Of a stretch of DNA of 64,000 bases, positions 27,501-40,200 are shown piece after piece. Both the position numbers and the translations under genes were made by a program. The DNA is taken from assembly GCA_000499405.2 (NCBI GenBank), contig HG738138.1:3956368-4020367 (forward strand), given 5' to 3'. The notes beneath the pieces are model-generated. The model saw only the letters and a program-made list of their open reading frames with translations, ran no database searches and was not told the origin of the DNA. Each line of letters begins with the position of its first letter. The first letter of the stretch is position 1. The stretch comes from Onchocerca volvulus. Taxonomy: Eukaryota; Nematoda; Chromadorea; Rhabditida; Onchocercidae.

Positions 27501-27543
27501 TCATGCTGTCATCTTGCCTCTCTTTTTTTCGGTTTTTACATAA
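21573..27543 (+). CDS. Oxysterol-binding-protein-related protein, ORP5/ORP8 type (PH + ORD + tail anchor)
   Basis: Fifteen exons join in phase: 21573-21683, 22348-22539, 22770-22976, 23201-23275, 23441-23555, 23714-23811, 23961-24145, 24326-24503, 24794-25030, 25241-25408, 25742-25845, 25935-26108, 26513-26670, 26930-26994 and 27382-27543. The product is 742 residues. A PH domain spans about 66-190 and includes the ORP5/8-like [19 protein letters not shown]. The lipid-transfer ORD follows from about 275, with KPYNPILGE at 359-367 and the family fingerprint EQVSHHPP at 386-393. A basic region and one C-terminal hydrophobic helix (about 719-740) form a tail anchor. ORP5/8 proteins sit in the ER and contact the plasma membrane through the PH domain, exchanging phosphatidylserine for PI4P. 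That role is inferred from the family. Intron 7 appears to use a GC donor. Two short upstream ORFs (ATGs near 21505 and 21531) precede the chosen start. The N-terminal exon is the least certain part, because it has no homology I recognise. Confidence 0.92.
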
Positions 27544-28964
27544 TCTATGACTTTTTCCATGACTGTTCATTATAAATCCATATGTTTGTGAATATGTGGA
27601 ATTTTGGATAAAAAATATGTGGATTTTTTGAATGGATTTGTGGATTTTTTTTAAATCATGAAATATACTGTTGTTTTCAATTTATAAGATTCATAAAAGT
27701 CTTTTCGATGTCGTATAGATCATTTCAATTGTTTTTTCTTTAGGCATATATCAGTTTGTGTATCGATATAACTGTTGCGCTGTATTATTATATGCACGGG
27801 ATATCTTTGTCGAATTTCCAAACCATTTTGTTCATATTTTTGTCATGAATATAGCTTCTTAAAATTTTCTGTTTATGGAAATTTCCGTTATTTCACTTTT
27901 GTGGAATTTTATTATTGAAAAGAATGTTAGAAATCTATATTTGCCATATTTCGTCAGAACGAATATTTTCGGGATTGTTATTGAATTATCAAACAATCGG
28001 TAAAGGTATTTCTTAATATTGATTGAATTGTTATGTATTTCTTTAGGTGAAAATTACTGAATTCATTTTGCAAGTTGTTGAATTCATTTCTTTCTGTCGC
28101 ACAATTGTTCTTGCGAAGATTATTTATAAATGAAAATATCATTATGGAAATATGTTTATGCATGGAATATTTAGTGTTTTGTGTTTATTTGAAAATTCTG
28201 ACACATTCTTATCGTCCCTTGTGACTCATAAGAACTGCTTCGCTACTTTTTTTCATTTATTTTTTTGGTGAAATTTGCAAATTTCTGATATCTGTTTCCT
28301 GATATTTATTATACTGATTTAAGACCCATAAGAAGCATTCCAAAGCAAATTTTTTAGTTACTACTCATTAGAATAAAAGATCACTAATCTTTTTGAAGAA
28401 TGTATGAAAATTAAGTTAGATCCTAGGAGTTGCAAAGCCAGTCGCACATTGTTTAGAAAAGTTTCTGCCAGCAAAGTCGGCCAACTTCATGAAGTCTTAA
28501 TCCATCGCAGTAAAATTGGTCTTTGCGAATTGTTCTACTTAGCAGGAAATATGACTGGAACATAACTTTGAACTTGCTAAGGTCTTAAAATTATCCTACA
28601 CTACATGCGTCCAATGTGCTGCAGTTCGCTTGAACATTTTTTAAAAACAAAAATTCTCACTACTGATTTCTTTGACGATACATTCGCAAAACGAGTTCGA
28701 TAATAAAAAAAGAATTGCTTAGTCCGCTGATGTCAAGAGAATAATTTGTTTCACTCAAAAGACTGTAAGTAAGGGTAGTTTTGTCAATAAGTGGAGATTC
28801 CTCACTATTGATTTCATGAAGGCTAGGACTGCAAATTTTTCAATAATTTTATCCCGGCTGAAATGACTAACGGACATACCACAGTAATTAATGCCCTCGA
28901 ATTCCTCTTGTCGGATTTCCAAAATTCAATATCTCATATTTGTATTACATTGCTTTATTCTGAA
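26830..28964. repeat. Segmental duplication, copy A (3' end of the ORP gene)
   Basis: This stretch carries the last two ORP exons and 1.4 kb of 3' flank. It recurs at 34785-36919 with a constant offset of 7955 and no net indel over 2135 bp. I noticed only a handful of substitutions, for instance near 27042, 27076, 28652, 28790 and 28914. The 3' flank itself holds no other gene I can support. Confidence 0.95.
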
Positions 28965-31346
28965 CATGTAAAAAGTAACCAATATATGCTAATTTCGTTA
29001 TTTTATTTCTTAATGAAAATCTTGAAACGGATTTGACGTTGTCTTATTTTGAACAATCAACAATTTTCAAACATTATTTGAAGCATAAAATCATATTGCA
29101 CTTGATTCATTTTCAATTTTGAAAAAATTAAATTTATTTTGAGAAAGAAGTTCGCAAAGATCCGATAAATTTGACATTCTCAAAATACATATTAAAAATT
29201 TTCAAAACATTGCCACAGATAGATTTTAAATATACGAGACTGGAATTCGCAATGCAAATAATGAAAAATGTTTCAAAACTAAATATAATTGTGTGTACCT
29301 ATACAAAATGCATTTGCTTCCTTTACATTCGTCTCATAATAAAGATGATGCTCTTACCACAAAATTTGCCGTTTCGTAAACATACATCCAACTGGTTTCT
29401 AACAAAAGGAATCATTGCTAATTCTATCTAATCCAATGAAACAATTTCGGTTGTAATGGTATCAAACATTAAGTACTTGAAGAAGATGTTGGGATGTTCC
29501 TTCGGTATGCCGTGAAAATTTATGGTGTTGACAATTGGCGCAACTGGCACAAAAAATAGTTGAGATGAAGAAAGCTTCATTGATTTACGGAAGATTGATT
29601 CTTCGTCTACGTTATATAATATCCAAGTAAATTGATTATTAGGTTATTCTTCCATTTATTACTCGCAAGTATCGAATAGAAGAATACTGCTTCTTGAGTG
29701 TTGGAATTCTATTTGTAACTGTTTAACTGAATGATTTAACTCTTTGTATAGTTTGTATATTTGTTCACAATCAAAGCATGACACATACGGTAACCAGATC
29801 AAAAGGTGATAGATTGACAAATGATTCATCAAATATTGCGGAAAAATTCGAAATTTTAGCTTCTAAACATTTAGTTTAATTGTATCATAAATTCCTTTCC
29901 AACAAATTGTATCAATCTTTTATAATCTTTGCGCCGTCTAGATATTCAGTTTAATTATCATAAATTTCTTTTCAGCAATTGTACCAGTCTTTAGTGATCT
30001 TTGCGAAATATTCAAAACCACTTCTACTTCCAAATAATATATGTACTCGACGATTCATTCTATAGAATATTGTCCAATACGAATTCTATAATAGGCATCG
30101 TTGTCAGCCCAATTATCTTTCAATGAAGCATTAGACGGTTCTTGTTCAGACGATTATTCCAAGTATTGTCCAACATTACTATCATTTTCCTCAGGCAGCT
30201 TCTTCTGTTACCAGTTACGAGCTTTCTATTACAATTTTTATTGAATTGTTATTATCGCGTCGACAAATTATTATAATGTGGTTAAAGCGATAAATTAGGT
30301 TATAACAAGGCCTTTATCAAAACTCTACATCATTTCTTTATTCATTCTTCTGAATAAAGAAAAACTAAATAATCGTACAGCAAAGAACCTACTAGTAGAG
30401 TAGGCATGTGATAAAGGAAAAAAAAATTCTTCCCCAATTCTTTTCAACTTTCATGACGATTTTTTGGTGCCACGAGCCAGGAACATGTCAACCAGCCTAA
30501 GCAGAAGTGCCCAGCCATCGCTAGAAAGAAAAAGGTGATCAAAGAAAAATAAGAATTGATCTGACGCCAATCAGCCAACAACTATTAAGAGAGGAAAAGT
30601 ACTAACTCTATGACACTCGAAAGCGAGTTATAGAAAAACTGGCATGAGTGGAGCAGTATGTTAGTAATTGTCGGGAAAATCCGAAAATTATAATTAGTAT
30701 ACACAAAGAGGATAAAGTTCACGAAGCGCGTAGTTTCAAATGGACCAACAAATCGGTAAACATGTTTGCCGCCAAAACAATAAACAAAAGGACAAAATGT
30801 TTCCCGCCAAAGTGCACCGACAACAGCTAAACAAAGCGAGATCGAACAATCACGAGGCGACGAATCATAGATCAGGAAAGAAGGAGGAGTCTCGAAAGAA
30901 TACAGATTTTGGAATACAGTCAGTTCTGTTTGGAGTTCAATAGCAACAGCAGAAGTTCAGGACGACATGACAGGTGAACAATCAAGGGGCAGTGTTTCTT
31001 CTCTACGATTGACAAAGAATACCGAGTGATAAGTTATTTGGATATTCTCGGATAGTCTTTTTATTCGTAATTGTTCTGTTGCTAATAAATTCTTTCTTCA
31101 AACAGAATTCGTCTTTGTCTCAATAAAAATAATTTAAAAAGATTTCGCGATACCCAATTCTTTGCATTCAAACTACCCCTATAAATTCCAAAAAAAACAC
31201 TTTTTTCTTATTCATTCCAATTTGACTCGCTCTAACTGAACGATTTTAAGCTAGTTACTCCTGTCCAAACTCCCAACATATTCTTCTCTAAAAACCTAAT
31301 CGATATCACCCTCTACACGCCTGATTTTCTACTGTACTGCCAATTA
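28965..31346. other. 2.4-kb segment absent from duplication copy B
   Basis: Copy B runs straight from the equivalent of 28964 to the equivalent of 31347, so these 2382 bp are an insertion in A or a deletion in B. The sequence is A+T-rich except for a more G+C-rich block at about 30460-30960. I found no matching terminal repeats or clear target-site duplication at the two ends. Confidence 0.7.
30440..31110 (+). mobile_element. Possible LTR-retroelement 5' leader and gag-like relic
   Basis: At about 30467 TGGTGCCACGAGCCAGGA resembles a primer-binding-site region. It is followed at once by an ATG (about 30486) with a short Ser-rich open stretch. Basic, Gln- and Asn-rich open stretches follow (30648-30943), then an AATAAA-like region near 31085. 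The base composition differs from its surroundings. No reverse transcriptase and no paired LTR were found, so this is suggestive only. Confidence 0.3.
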
Positions 31347-31462
31347 TATATTATTCGATTACTGCTACTGTGAATAAAGAATTAATATAAATCTGTTCCT
31401 TTCACAGCTCATTCCAAATTTCAAGCCTTTCACAACAGACGTTATACAGCAATTCTCGTGCA

Positions 31463-33165
31463 TTGTTTGAACGGCTAAATTCTGCAGAAACTCTAGTTTG
31501 CAATAGATTACGACACTATCGCCTAGGGCTGCAGCCCTGTTCTGATTCAAATATGAACATGGACTTCACAGCAGAAATCTTCAACGAAGCGTTGATAATG
31601 ATTGAAGATTTGTGTTTACAAATTGCGAACAAAGTTCTCAATCAATTGGGAATGCCATCACGAATCAATCTACTGCTGCTTCATTTGATGTAGAATTGCA
31701 TCGCGAGCAAAATTACAACATTGCTGATCTTCCGTCATATGTACAATCAAATATTTCTAAACTTACGTTTGAGCAGAGAAGCATTTACGATCGAATAATG
31801 CAAACTGTCAATAGAGTAGTCGGAGAAATCTTCTTTTTGGGTGCTCCAAGAGGAACTGGTAAAACTTTTCTAATTAGATTGATTCTGGCAACAATTCGGT
31901 CCCAAAATGGCATAGCCTTAGCTCTTGCATCGTTCGGAATATCTGCAACATTGCTACCAGGTGGAAGCACTGCTCATTCCGCTTTGAAATTGCCATTGAA
32001 CATCCAATTGATTGAAACTCCCATATGCAACATTTCCAAGACATCGGGCATGGGTGAAGTATTGCAAAAACGCAAACTTATTGTTTGGATGAATGTACAA
32101 TGGCGCAAAAAAAATCGATCGAGGCTCTTGATCGATCATTGCAAGATTTGCGTGGAAATATCAGACCATTTGGGAACGCATTAATATTGTTTGCAGGAGA
32201 TTTCAGGCAAACATTACCTGTAATTCCTCTATCGACATCAACGGACGAAATAAATGCTTGCCTGAAATACTCTACTTTGTGAAGACACGTAAAGACGTTT
32301 AAATTAACTACAAACATGCGTGTTCAACTGCAAAACGATCGATCAGCTCGAATATTCTCACATCAATTGCTGGAAATTGGAAACGGAGAGATGCCGGTTG
32401 ATCTGACCACAGGACGAATTTCATTGCCTCATAACTTCTGCAATTTAGTAACCTCAAAAGAAGAGTTGGTTGAAAAAGTATTTCCCAATATTCAAATTAA
32501 TTATGAGAATCACGATTGGCTGAATGTACGGCCGCTATTCTTGTGGCCAAGAATAAAGACGTCGACGAACTTAACAATTATATACAATCTAATATTCAAA
32601 GCGAGGTGGTCACATACAGATCCTTCGACACTGTTGTGGAAGCAGATGAAGCGGTTAATTATCCAACAGAATTTTTGAATTCACTCGATCTGCCAGGGAT
32701 GCCACCGCACGTATTGCAGTTGAAAATCGGCGTGCCAATTATCATGTTGCGAAATATCAACCAGCCAAAATTTTGTAACGGCACACGGCTTACAGTAGAA
32801 AAATTAATGAGCAACGTTATAGAAGCATCAGTCTTGACAGGACCTTTCAAAGGTGAAGATGTCCTTATTCCTCGCATTCCTATGATTCCAACGGATATGC
32901 CATTTCAGTTTAAGAGATTGCAATTCCCAGTTCGATTGGCATTTGCATTCACCATCAACAAAGCTTAGTGTCAATCTTTGGAATTATGCGGTTTAGATCT
33001 ATAGACCGATTGCTTTTCACATGGACAATTATATGTTGCGTGTTCTAGAGTCCGCAAACCAGACAGTCTCTATATCTACACAGATGTCCTCATGAAGGAA
33101 ACAATTTATTCACCAAGCCAACTTTCTGCATTGACTGCGACTACTTCCACCAACGACTAATTCCT
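31463..33165 (+). pseudogene. Helitron Pif1-like DNA helicase, decayed
   Basis: Open pieces in three frames can be read in order as one helicase. A leading segment is at 31553-31660. Walker A (GAPRGTGKT, near 31840) lies in the 31612-32090 piece. The DEC Walker B motif starts at 32085, AGDFRQTLPV is near 32197, T-N-M-R-V is near 32310 and GVPIIMLRN near 32732. The C-terminal INKA motif is followed by a stop at 32966-32968 where family members continue into QGQSL. Lesions seen are frame changes near 31655, 32090 and 32520, and in-frame stops at about 32280, 32966 and 33000. Helitron helicases unwind the element during rolling-circle transposition. This copy cannot make the full protein. Confidence 0.9.
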
Positions 33166-33424
33166 ACAACATTTTTGATTCTCAGTGAATTTACTGTGAA
33201 ATTTCAACCAGTTCCTTTAATCTGTTTCTTAAGTTTTTATTCTATATTGAAATAATTTTGAAATAGAGGAAATAAAAATGTTCAATATTTCATTTTAACC
33301 CTAAACATTGTAAGGTTTATTCTTTTTCGGATGCTTAATCGATATTTTGCAAATTTTTTGCAAAATTGCTTTTTTTTTTTTCGCAAGTTGTTGAAATTAA
33401 GAAAAGTAAAATAGCGCGAGATAA

Positions 33425-33550
33425 ACTACTGCAACTTCTAGGCCATTTCAATTTAAGAGATTGCAATTCCCAATTTGATAGACGTTTGCATTCACGATCA
33501 ACAAAGCTCATTGTCAATCTTACAATTGTGCGGTTTGAATCAATGGGTAA
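33425..33550 (+). pseudogene. Second fragment of the helicase C-terminus
   Basis: The DNA from about 33440 to 33550 aligns with 32898-33010, the stretch encoding the FQFKRLQFP and FTINKA motifs. It has several substitutions and shifted frames. It lies downstream in the same orientation, so the tail of the helicase is present twice. Confidence 0.75.
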
Positions 33551-34046
33551 AATTTACGAAAAGAGCAATTCAAGACACAATCTAATATTAGAAATCGGAG
33601 AGATGATCCTTAAATTGCTTGAACGAAATATTTGATCATACACTATCCTGACCTCGACATTTGTGCAACGCAACTAAATTCCCCACAAATTAAAAAATAA
33701 ACGAATCACATTTCTCACAAAGTAAAAAACAAACGAAAAGCTTAAATTGCTCACTTTAATTATTTAAAAAAATTTGCCCATTGGAATGCAACGCGCAACG
33801 CGCATAAAAACTTCAAATCAATCGATGAATATTTAAAAACATGGGCGTATTCGACTGCAACTTTGTGTTAAAATTTCAAAGCAATAGGTAAGAACTTTTC
33901 AGTATCTAAGATTTTGAATTAATATAGATAAGGCGCGTGTTCAAGAACTTTCGGAGGTTTAAGATTTTGAACAAATGAACATTGATGTTTTTGTTTATAT
34001 AGATTAGCTGGAACCGGACATGCGAAGCGTGACTGGCACCCATAGA

Positions 34047-34088
34047 CTAGCTGGATCGGCTACGCTCCGCGTGGCCGGGTCCAGCTAG
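34047..34088. repeat. Helitron 3'-terminal palindrome
   Basis: The outer arms CTAGCTGGA and TCCAGCTAG are exact reverse complements. The inner arms CGGC-ACGC and GCGT-GCCG pair around a TCC loop. The final CTAG abuts a T. A hairpin just inside a CTRR end is the Helitron transposition terminator. Confidence 0.85.
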
Positions 34089-34783
34089 TATTTTAAATAG
34101 AAATCATAACTAAAACTTTTGACTCATTTCGGCAAAAAAAAAAAAAGTATTACAAGTTAAATGACAAATTTTTACTGCATTTCATTTCAACTAGCCTTTT
34201 TTGAGCTTGGAAATGTTATATGAATGAGCTAATTAACATGACCTAATTTAATTAACATATTATTGCAAATTCAAGAGAACATTAGAATATAACGAATGTA
34301 AGAAATTTCACGATTTTCCAATTTTGATAAGACTTTACAATTTAAATTTCTTTCAAATATGGATTTTTTTGATTTTTAAAACTCTGGGAGCTTTATAGGA
34401 CAAATCGGACCGCATCTTTGATTCCAAGTTGCGAACAGTTGCAGGTCAACAACAGCATGACCCAGAAAGTGTCACCACCGTTCCATGTATCACATGTATT
34501 CTATGCATTTGTATCCTACAAACTGTCGTTTGCAAAAACCTGAAAACTACAATTCGAAAAACAATTAAGCGTTTGCATAAATCCAAATCATATCCTTGAA
34601 AACTGCTGCTGAAATACAGATTGTACCTATTTGAAGGATTACTGATAATTGAGATCAAAGTTAGAAATAGGAAGAGTCATTTAAAGTTCATTGAAGCACA
34701 ATATGTTTATCAACCCTCTCTATATCAATACAGTTAAGATATTTAAGTCAATTATTGCCTTTTTATTCATTAATCATTTCCAT

Positions 34784-34784
34784 N
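34784..34784. other. Ambiguous base (N), probable contig join
   Basis: This is the only N in the window. The base after it (34785) begins the second copy of the ORP 3' region, as would happen if two contigs were abutted here. Confidence 0.7.
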
Positions 34785-37120
34785 GTTTTCGAAGTTCGTC
34801 TGTTTAATCTATTACTGTTTTCTTTTTGTTTAGTTTTTATTCTAAAAAGAAGTTTTCGGAATGGGATTTTTTTTAATTTTACAGATAAGCGATATCGCCA
34901 AAAGAAGAGGCGACTTTCACGAGATTTCGATCGTTTACAACAAGTCCAAGTAAAGCTTCTTTTATTGACTTTTTTAAATGTTCTTGGCTTGTTTAATTAT
35001 TAAGCTTTGATATTTCCAAACACTTAAATTTTCAAGTCTTTTAAAGCTGCAACTTCACATTATGAGAATTAAACTTTCTTTACTTAAATATCTTCAAATA
35101 AGAAATAAAGTTTGGACCTTACATTTCCACATAAAAAAATTATAAAAGTTTACTATTTTACAACGTTGGTTCCGCAATTTATTGTTGAAAAATTTTTTCA
35201 TACACACGGAACAGCATCGAACATGTAAGTTATTGTGCTCAAAAAAATCATGAGACTAATTAATTCTTGGCTCATTTTTCGTTATGTGACAAAGTCGATT
35301 TTTTTTTTTCGTTTATATATATATTTATATTTGAAGGAAACTCTGGACCGTGCTGTACAGTTCTTACAGCGTTTGGAAACAAACTTTGAGAAAAGAACCA
35401 GTGTAGCCGTAACACAACAACAATTAATCGCGATTATGGCTTTTTTCACAATTCTTCATGCTGTCATCTTGCCTCTCTTTTTTTCGGTTTTTACATAATC
35501 TATGACTTTTTCCATGACTGTTCATTATAAATCCATATGTTTGTGAATATGTGGAATTTTGGATAAAAAATATGTGGATTTTTTGAATGGATTTGTGGAT
35601 TTTTTTTAAATCATGAAATATACTGTTGTTTTCAATTTATAAGATTCATAAAAGTCTTTTCGATGTCGTATAGATCATTTCAATTGTTTTTTCTTTAGGC
35701 ATATATCAGTTTGTGTATCGATATAACTGTTGCGCTGTATTATTATATGCACGGGATATCTTTGTCGAATTTCCAAACCATTTTGTTCATATTTTTGTCA
35801 TGAATATAGCTTCTTAAAATTTTCTGTTTATGGAAATTTCCGTTATTTCACTTTTGTGGAATTTTATTATTGAAAAGAATGTTAGAAATCTATATTTGCC
35901 ATATTTCGTCAGAACGAATATTTTCGGGATTGTTATTGAATTATCAAACAATCGGTAAAGGTATTTCTTAATATTGATTGAATTGTTATGTATTTCTTTA
36001 GGTGAAAATTACTGAATTCATTTTGCAAGTTGTTGAATTCATTTCTTTCTGTCGCACAATTGTTCTTGCGAAGATTATTTATAAATGAAAATATCATTAT
36101 GGAAATATGTTTATGCATGGAATATTTAGTGTTTTGTGTTTATTTGAAAATTCTGACACATTCTTATCGTCCCTTGTGACTCATAAGAACTGCTTCGCTA
36201 CTTTTTTTCATTTATTTTTTTGGTGAAATTTGCAAATTTCTGATATCTGTTTCCTGATATTTATTATACTGATTTAAGACCCATAAGAAGCATTCCAAAG
36301 CAAATTTTTTAGTTACTACTCATTAGAATAAAAGATCACTAATCTTTTTGAAGAATGTATGAAAATTAAGTTAGATCCTAGGAGTTGCAAAGCCAGTCGC
36401 ACATTGTTTAGAAAAGTTTCTGCCAGCAAAGTCGGCCAACTTCATGAAGTCTTAATCCATCGCAGTAAAATTGGTCTTTGCGAATTGTTCTACTTAGCAG
36501 GAAATATGACTGGAACATAACTTTGAACTTGCTAAGGTCTTAAAATTATCCTACACTACATGCGTCCAATGTGCTGCAGTTCGCTTGAACATTTTTTAAA
36601 AACAAAAAATCTCACTACTGATTTCTTTGACGATACATTCGCAAAACGAGTTCGATAATAAAAAAAGAATTGCTTAGTCCGCTGATGTCAAGAGAATAAT
36701 TTGTTTCACTCAAAAGACTGTAAGTAAGGGTAGTTTTGTCAATAAATGGAGATTCCTCACTATTGATTTCATGAAGGCTAGGACTGCAAATTTTTCAATA
36801 ATTTTATCCCGGCTGAAATGACTAACGGACATACCACAGTAATTAATGCCCTCGAATTCCTCTTGTCGAATTTCTAAAATTCAATATCTCATATTTGTAT
36901 TACATTGCTTTATTCTGAATATATTATTCGATTACTGCTACTGTGAATAAAGAATTAATATAAATCTGTTCCTTTCACAGCTCATTCCAAATTTCAAGCC
37001 TTTCACAACAGACGTTATACAGCAATTCTCGTACATTGCTTGAACAGCTAAATTCTGCAGAAACTCTAATTTGCGATAGATTACGACACTATCGCCTATG
37101 GCTGCATCCCTGTTCTGATT
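34785..37120. repeat. Segmental duplication, copy B
   Basis: 34785-36919 matches 26830-28964. It then continues without a break into 36920-37120, which matches 31347-31547 of the Helitron. After 37120 it departs into BEL/Pao sequence. Confidence 0.95.
34885..35498 (+). pseudogene. Orphan copy of the last two ORP exons
   Basis: Exon 14 (34885-34949) and exon 15 (35337-35498, tail anchor and stop) are intact. They have no upstream exons, so they cannot form the protein alone. Either this is a real partial duplication or it is the other haplotype placed in tandem by the assembler. Confidence 0.85.
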
Positions 37121-37239
37121 TTTCTTAGGCGGATTTATCCTGATCAGTATCATCGTTTATTCTCATCTATAAGTTGATCAAACAAAATAATTATAATCCA
37201 GTTGGAGAAAATAAATCAAGAAGTTTGTTTGAGTTTATG

Positions 37240-40200
37240 CCAAATTTTTCTATTACTTGTTTTTCATTTGAATATGGATCAACTACATTCAAAACTAATT
37301 GAAAAGATTGCCTGAAATGGATCCAGAAGAAGTTATAGACGAAGAAAACTCAAGAATTCAGTCACATTCGAGAAATCAATGCAGAATTCGAACAAGAATA
37401 TTACGAGCAAAGAGTGCCCCAAAACGACAAATTTAAGCAAGCTAATTTTGCTGCAACATCCAAATTCTTTCCCTGAAAGGATTCATTTTCTTCAGTCGGG
37501 AATGTCGGAAAATACCGAAATAATTTTACCATAAATATATTCAAATAATCAAAATATTGTGCTGCAGAAATATTTTCCACGTAACTCATCACTCAATACG
37601 AATATAAATGAGTTCATCCAATACAATTTTCATCTTTGTGATTACCGAGCTTCATCCCCGATAATAGATATCGAGAACTAATTCATACGCAAATGATTCT
37701 GATCTTATAACTTAGTTTATGAACAATGATGGGTATACGATGAAGAAACGCCCACTGCAGAAAGGATTGCCATCGGTTGAAGAAAAGGACATTTTGGCTC
37801 AGAGGTAACGTAACAGGCAGTACTTCTCCAATTCTCATCCAACATGCCATCATCAACCAATCTCCCAGATAATATTAATATTTTCTAACAAATATTCGGA
37901 CTATCAACTATCAAAGAGAAAATTCTATATTTCAACTGTCGAGCGATATTCTCATCAACTATCGTCAACTCATTTGACATTGATAAACTCTTCATCAAAG
38001 GTATCATTCTTTAATAATTATCTGTAACAGCTAACAAAAAAAATTATTACCTTTCACGACAGATATTATTCAAGTAATTTCATGGACTGGAAAAGAATTA
38101 ACTGAAAAGAAAATTCTGCATTTGTTGCCTCTCAATATGACCCATTGGGATTCTTAATCCTTATAATGGTACAATTTAAGACATTTTTTCAAAACTTATG
38201 GAAGAATATTTCTTAGGATCAAACTATAAATGAAAAAAATAAAGAAATACGAGAATCTCTCATAAACGATTTGCCAACAAATATTGCAGAATTATCGCGA
38301 TTCGTAAACTTCGCAAACTAAATGCAACTTCATCTCTTCATCGATGCATCAAGTATGGCAAGCAACTATAATACGCAAAGCTATGGAATTCAAGGAGCAG
38401 AAATATTCTTGATATTTACTAAATCTCGAATCACCCCAGTAAAAGTATAGCTATATTAAGATTAGAATTATTAGCAATACTCACTGGAATACGTGCAACC
38501 CAGTTCGTAGCGAAGCAACTAAATCTAGAAAATATATCAGTAATCTTATGGTCGGATTCCAAATGCGTACTGTGGTGTATTCAAAATCATTCCAGACTTC
38601 TATCAAGATTCGTGCAAATTGGAGTCGAGGAAATAAGCGAAGCGAAATTAATTCTTATTTCACCATGCACCAAATAAGCATAATTCAGTTGACGTAGCAA
38701 TAAAAGGGCTGTGCAGTTAGAAATTGCAGAAAATTTATTTGCTGAAAGTTTTCTAAATATTCCAAAAAGATTCATTGCCAGACGTGGTTACCCAAAATTA
38801 GTCTTCAGCGATCATGTTAATCAGTTTCAATTCGTTATCAAGGCTAGTATGGAATAAAACACTAAAAGTAAAAAAATGCTAAACAAAACACCAAAACGAA
38901 CAAAACTTCAAGACAAGTTTGATTATTTTGCAAAAAAGAGAATGATCTAGAAGAATATAATAGCCGGAACCTTTTGGAATGAAGGAGTCTGTGAAAGAAT
39001 AATTGGTTCAACAAAAATGGCTATGAAAAGAGCTATTGGCAAAACCTATTATGAGAAAAAGAATTAATAACTTTAATGGTGTAAGTGGAAGATATATGCA
39101 ATATCTGACCATTTACTTACGTAAACTTTGATGATTACGTAGCTATGCGTCCAATTGACTTCATCTCATCTAATACCTCCCTACTAATACCAACTTATAA
39201 TGACTAAAATCAGGATGAATTTATCCCTCATAAGCCAAACACCAAAAAAAAACATTAACTATTGGTCAAGCAAAACTCTGGATACATTCTGGAAATACGG
39301 AGAAATGAATATTTAACTAGTTTAACAAAACGAATTCAAAGAGAACATGCCTCCCCTAAAAATGTAGAACATACCTGATGGTATGTGGAAATGAGTTAAG
39401 ATCAAGAAAATTTTAAAAAGAGATGGAAGAGCAAGAAATTCATAATAGAAATGCCACATAGAAGGTTCCTCAATAGACCAGTGAATATGTTATATTCTCT
39501 AGAAATTAAAGATGGAAAAATAAAAGATAACGACCAGAAATTCAAGAAGAAAATCGATGAGAAAGAAGAATTTATTGCTTTAAGAACAAGAAGTGCTACA
39601 AAACGACGAATTCCAAGTAAGTCAAATTTAGTAACGAAAGATGTATTAATAACAATGATTTTCATTATATCAAATCAAGTTAATGCAAAGGAAAATTGTA
39701 AATAAATATCCGGTATCCCATTCAGTGTACCTCAAAAATGGAATTACGAAGAAATCTCAGAAGAAAACTTCACATCCATCAAAGTTGCCAAATATACTCG
39801 AAGATAGTATGAATACCAGTAACAAACTACAGTAACGTTACTTGAAAAATGTGTACAAAGGCATTTCTCAGGTTATTATTATCCATAGTTTCTGATCAAA
39901 CAACTACTTCCGCAATATCTTGGCATTTTTGTAAAGCTTTGAATAGTCAAAGAAAATAAACTGAAATTATCTTAAAACGAAATTTTCCCAACAAATGAAT
40001 GACAAATAATGATGTACAACACGATGGTATGGATGCTAAGAGTCGAATATCAATCGACAACAAATTTCGTACTTACGAAAGGTGAAATATTTCTTTATGA
40101 TGGAAGAAGCTTAGTATCAGATCTCAAAAAGAGAAGCGACAAAAAAATGCCCATATAGAAAAGTTGAAAATTTTGAGCCTCGAATCTCCTGTTATTATAG

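Larger units (their letters stand above)
31347..34088 (+). mobile_element. 5'-truncated Helitron relic
   Basis: The element contains a broken Pif1-type Helitron helicase (31463-33165) and ends at 34088 in the CTAG/T form expected of Helitrons (CTRR followed by T). A large terminal palindrome spans 34047-34088. The Rep (rolling-circle) part is missing, and no 5' TC terminus could be placed. Its first 201 bp (31347-31547) recur at 36920-37120, continuing duplication copy B. Autonomous movement is not possible from this copy. Confidence 0.8.

Noticed and set aside
31365..32877. Minus-strand ORFs across the helicase region
   Set aside because: They are antisense shadows of the Helitron helicase, whose motifs all read on the plus strand.
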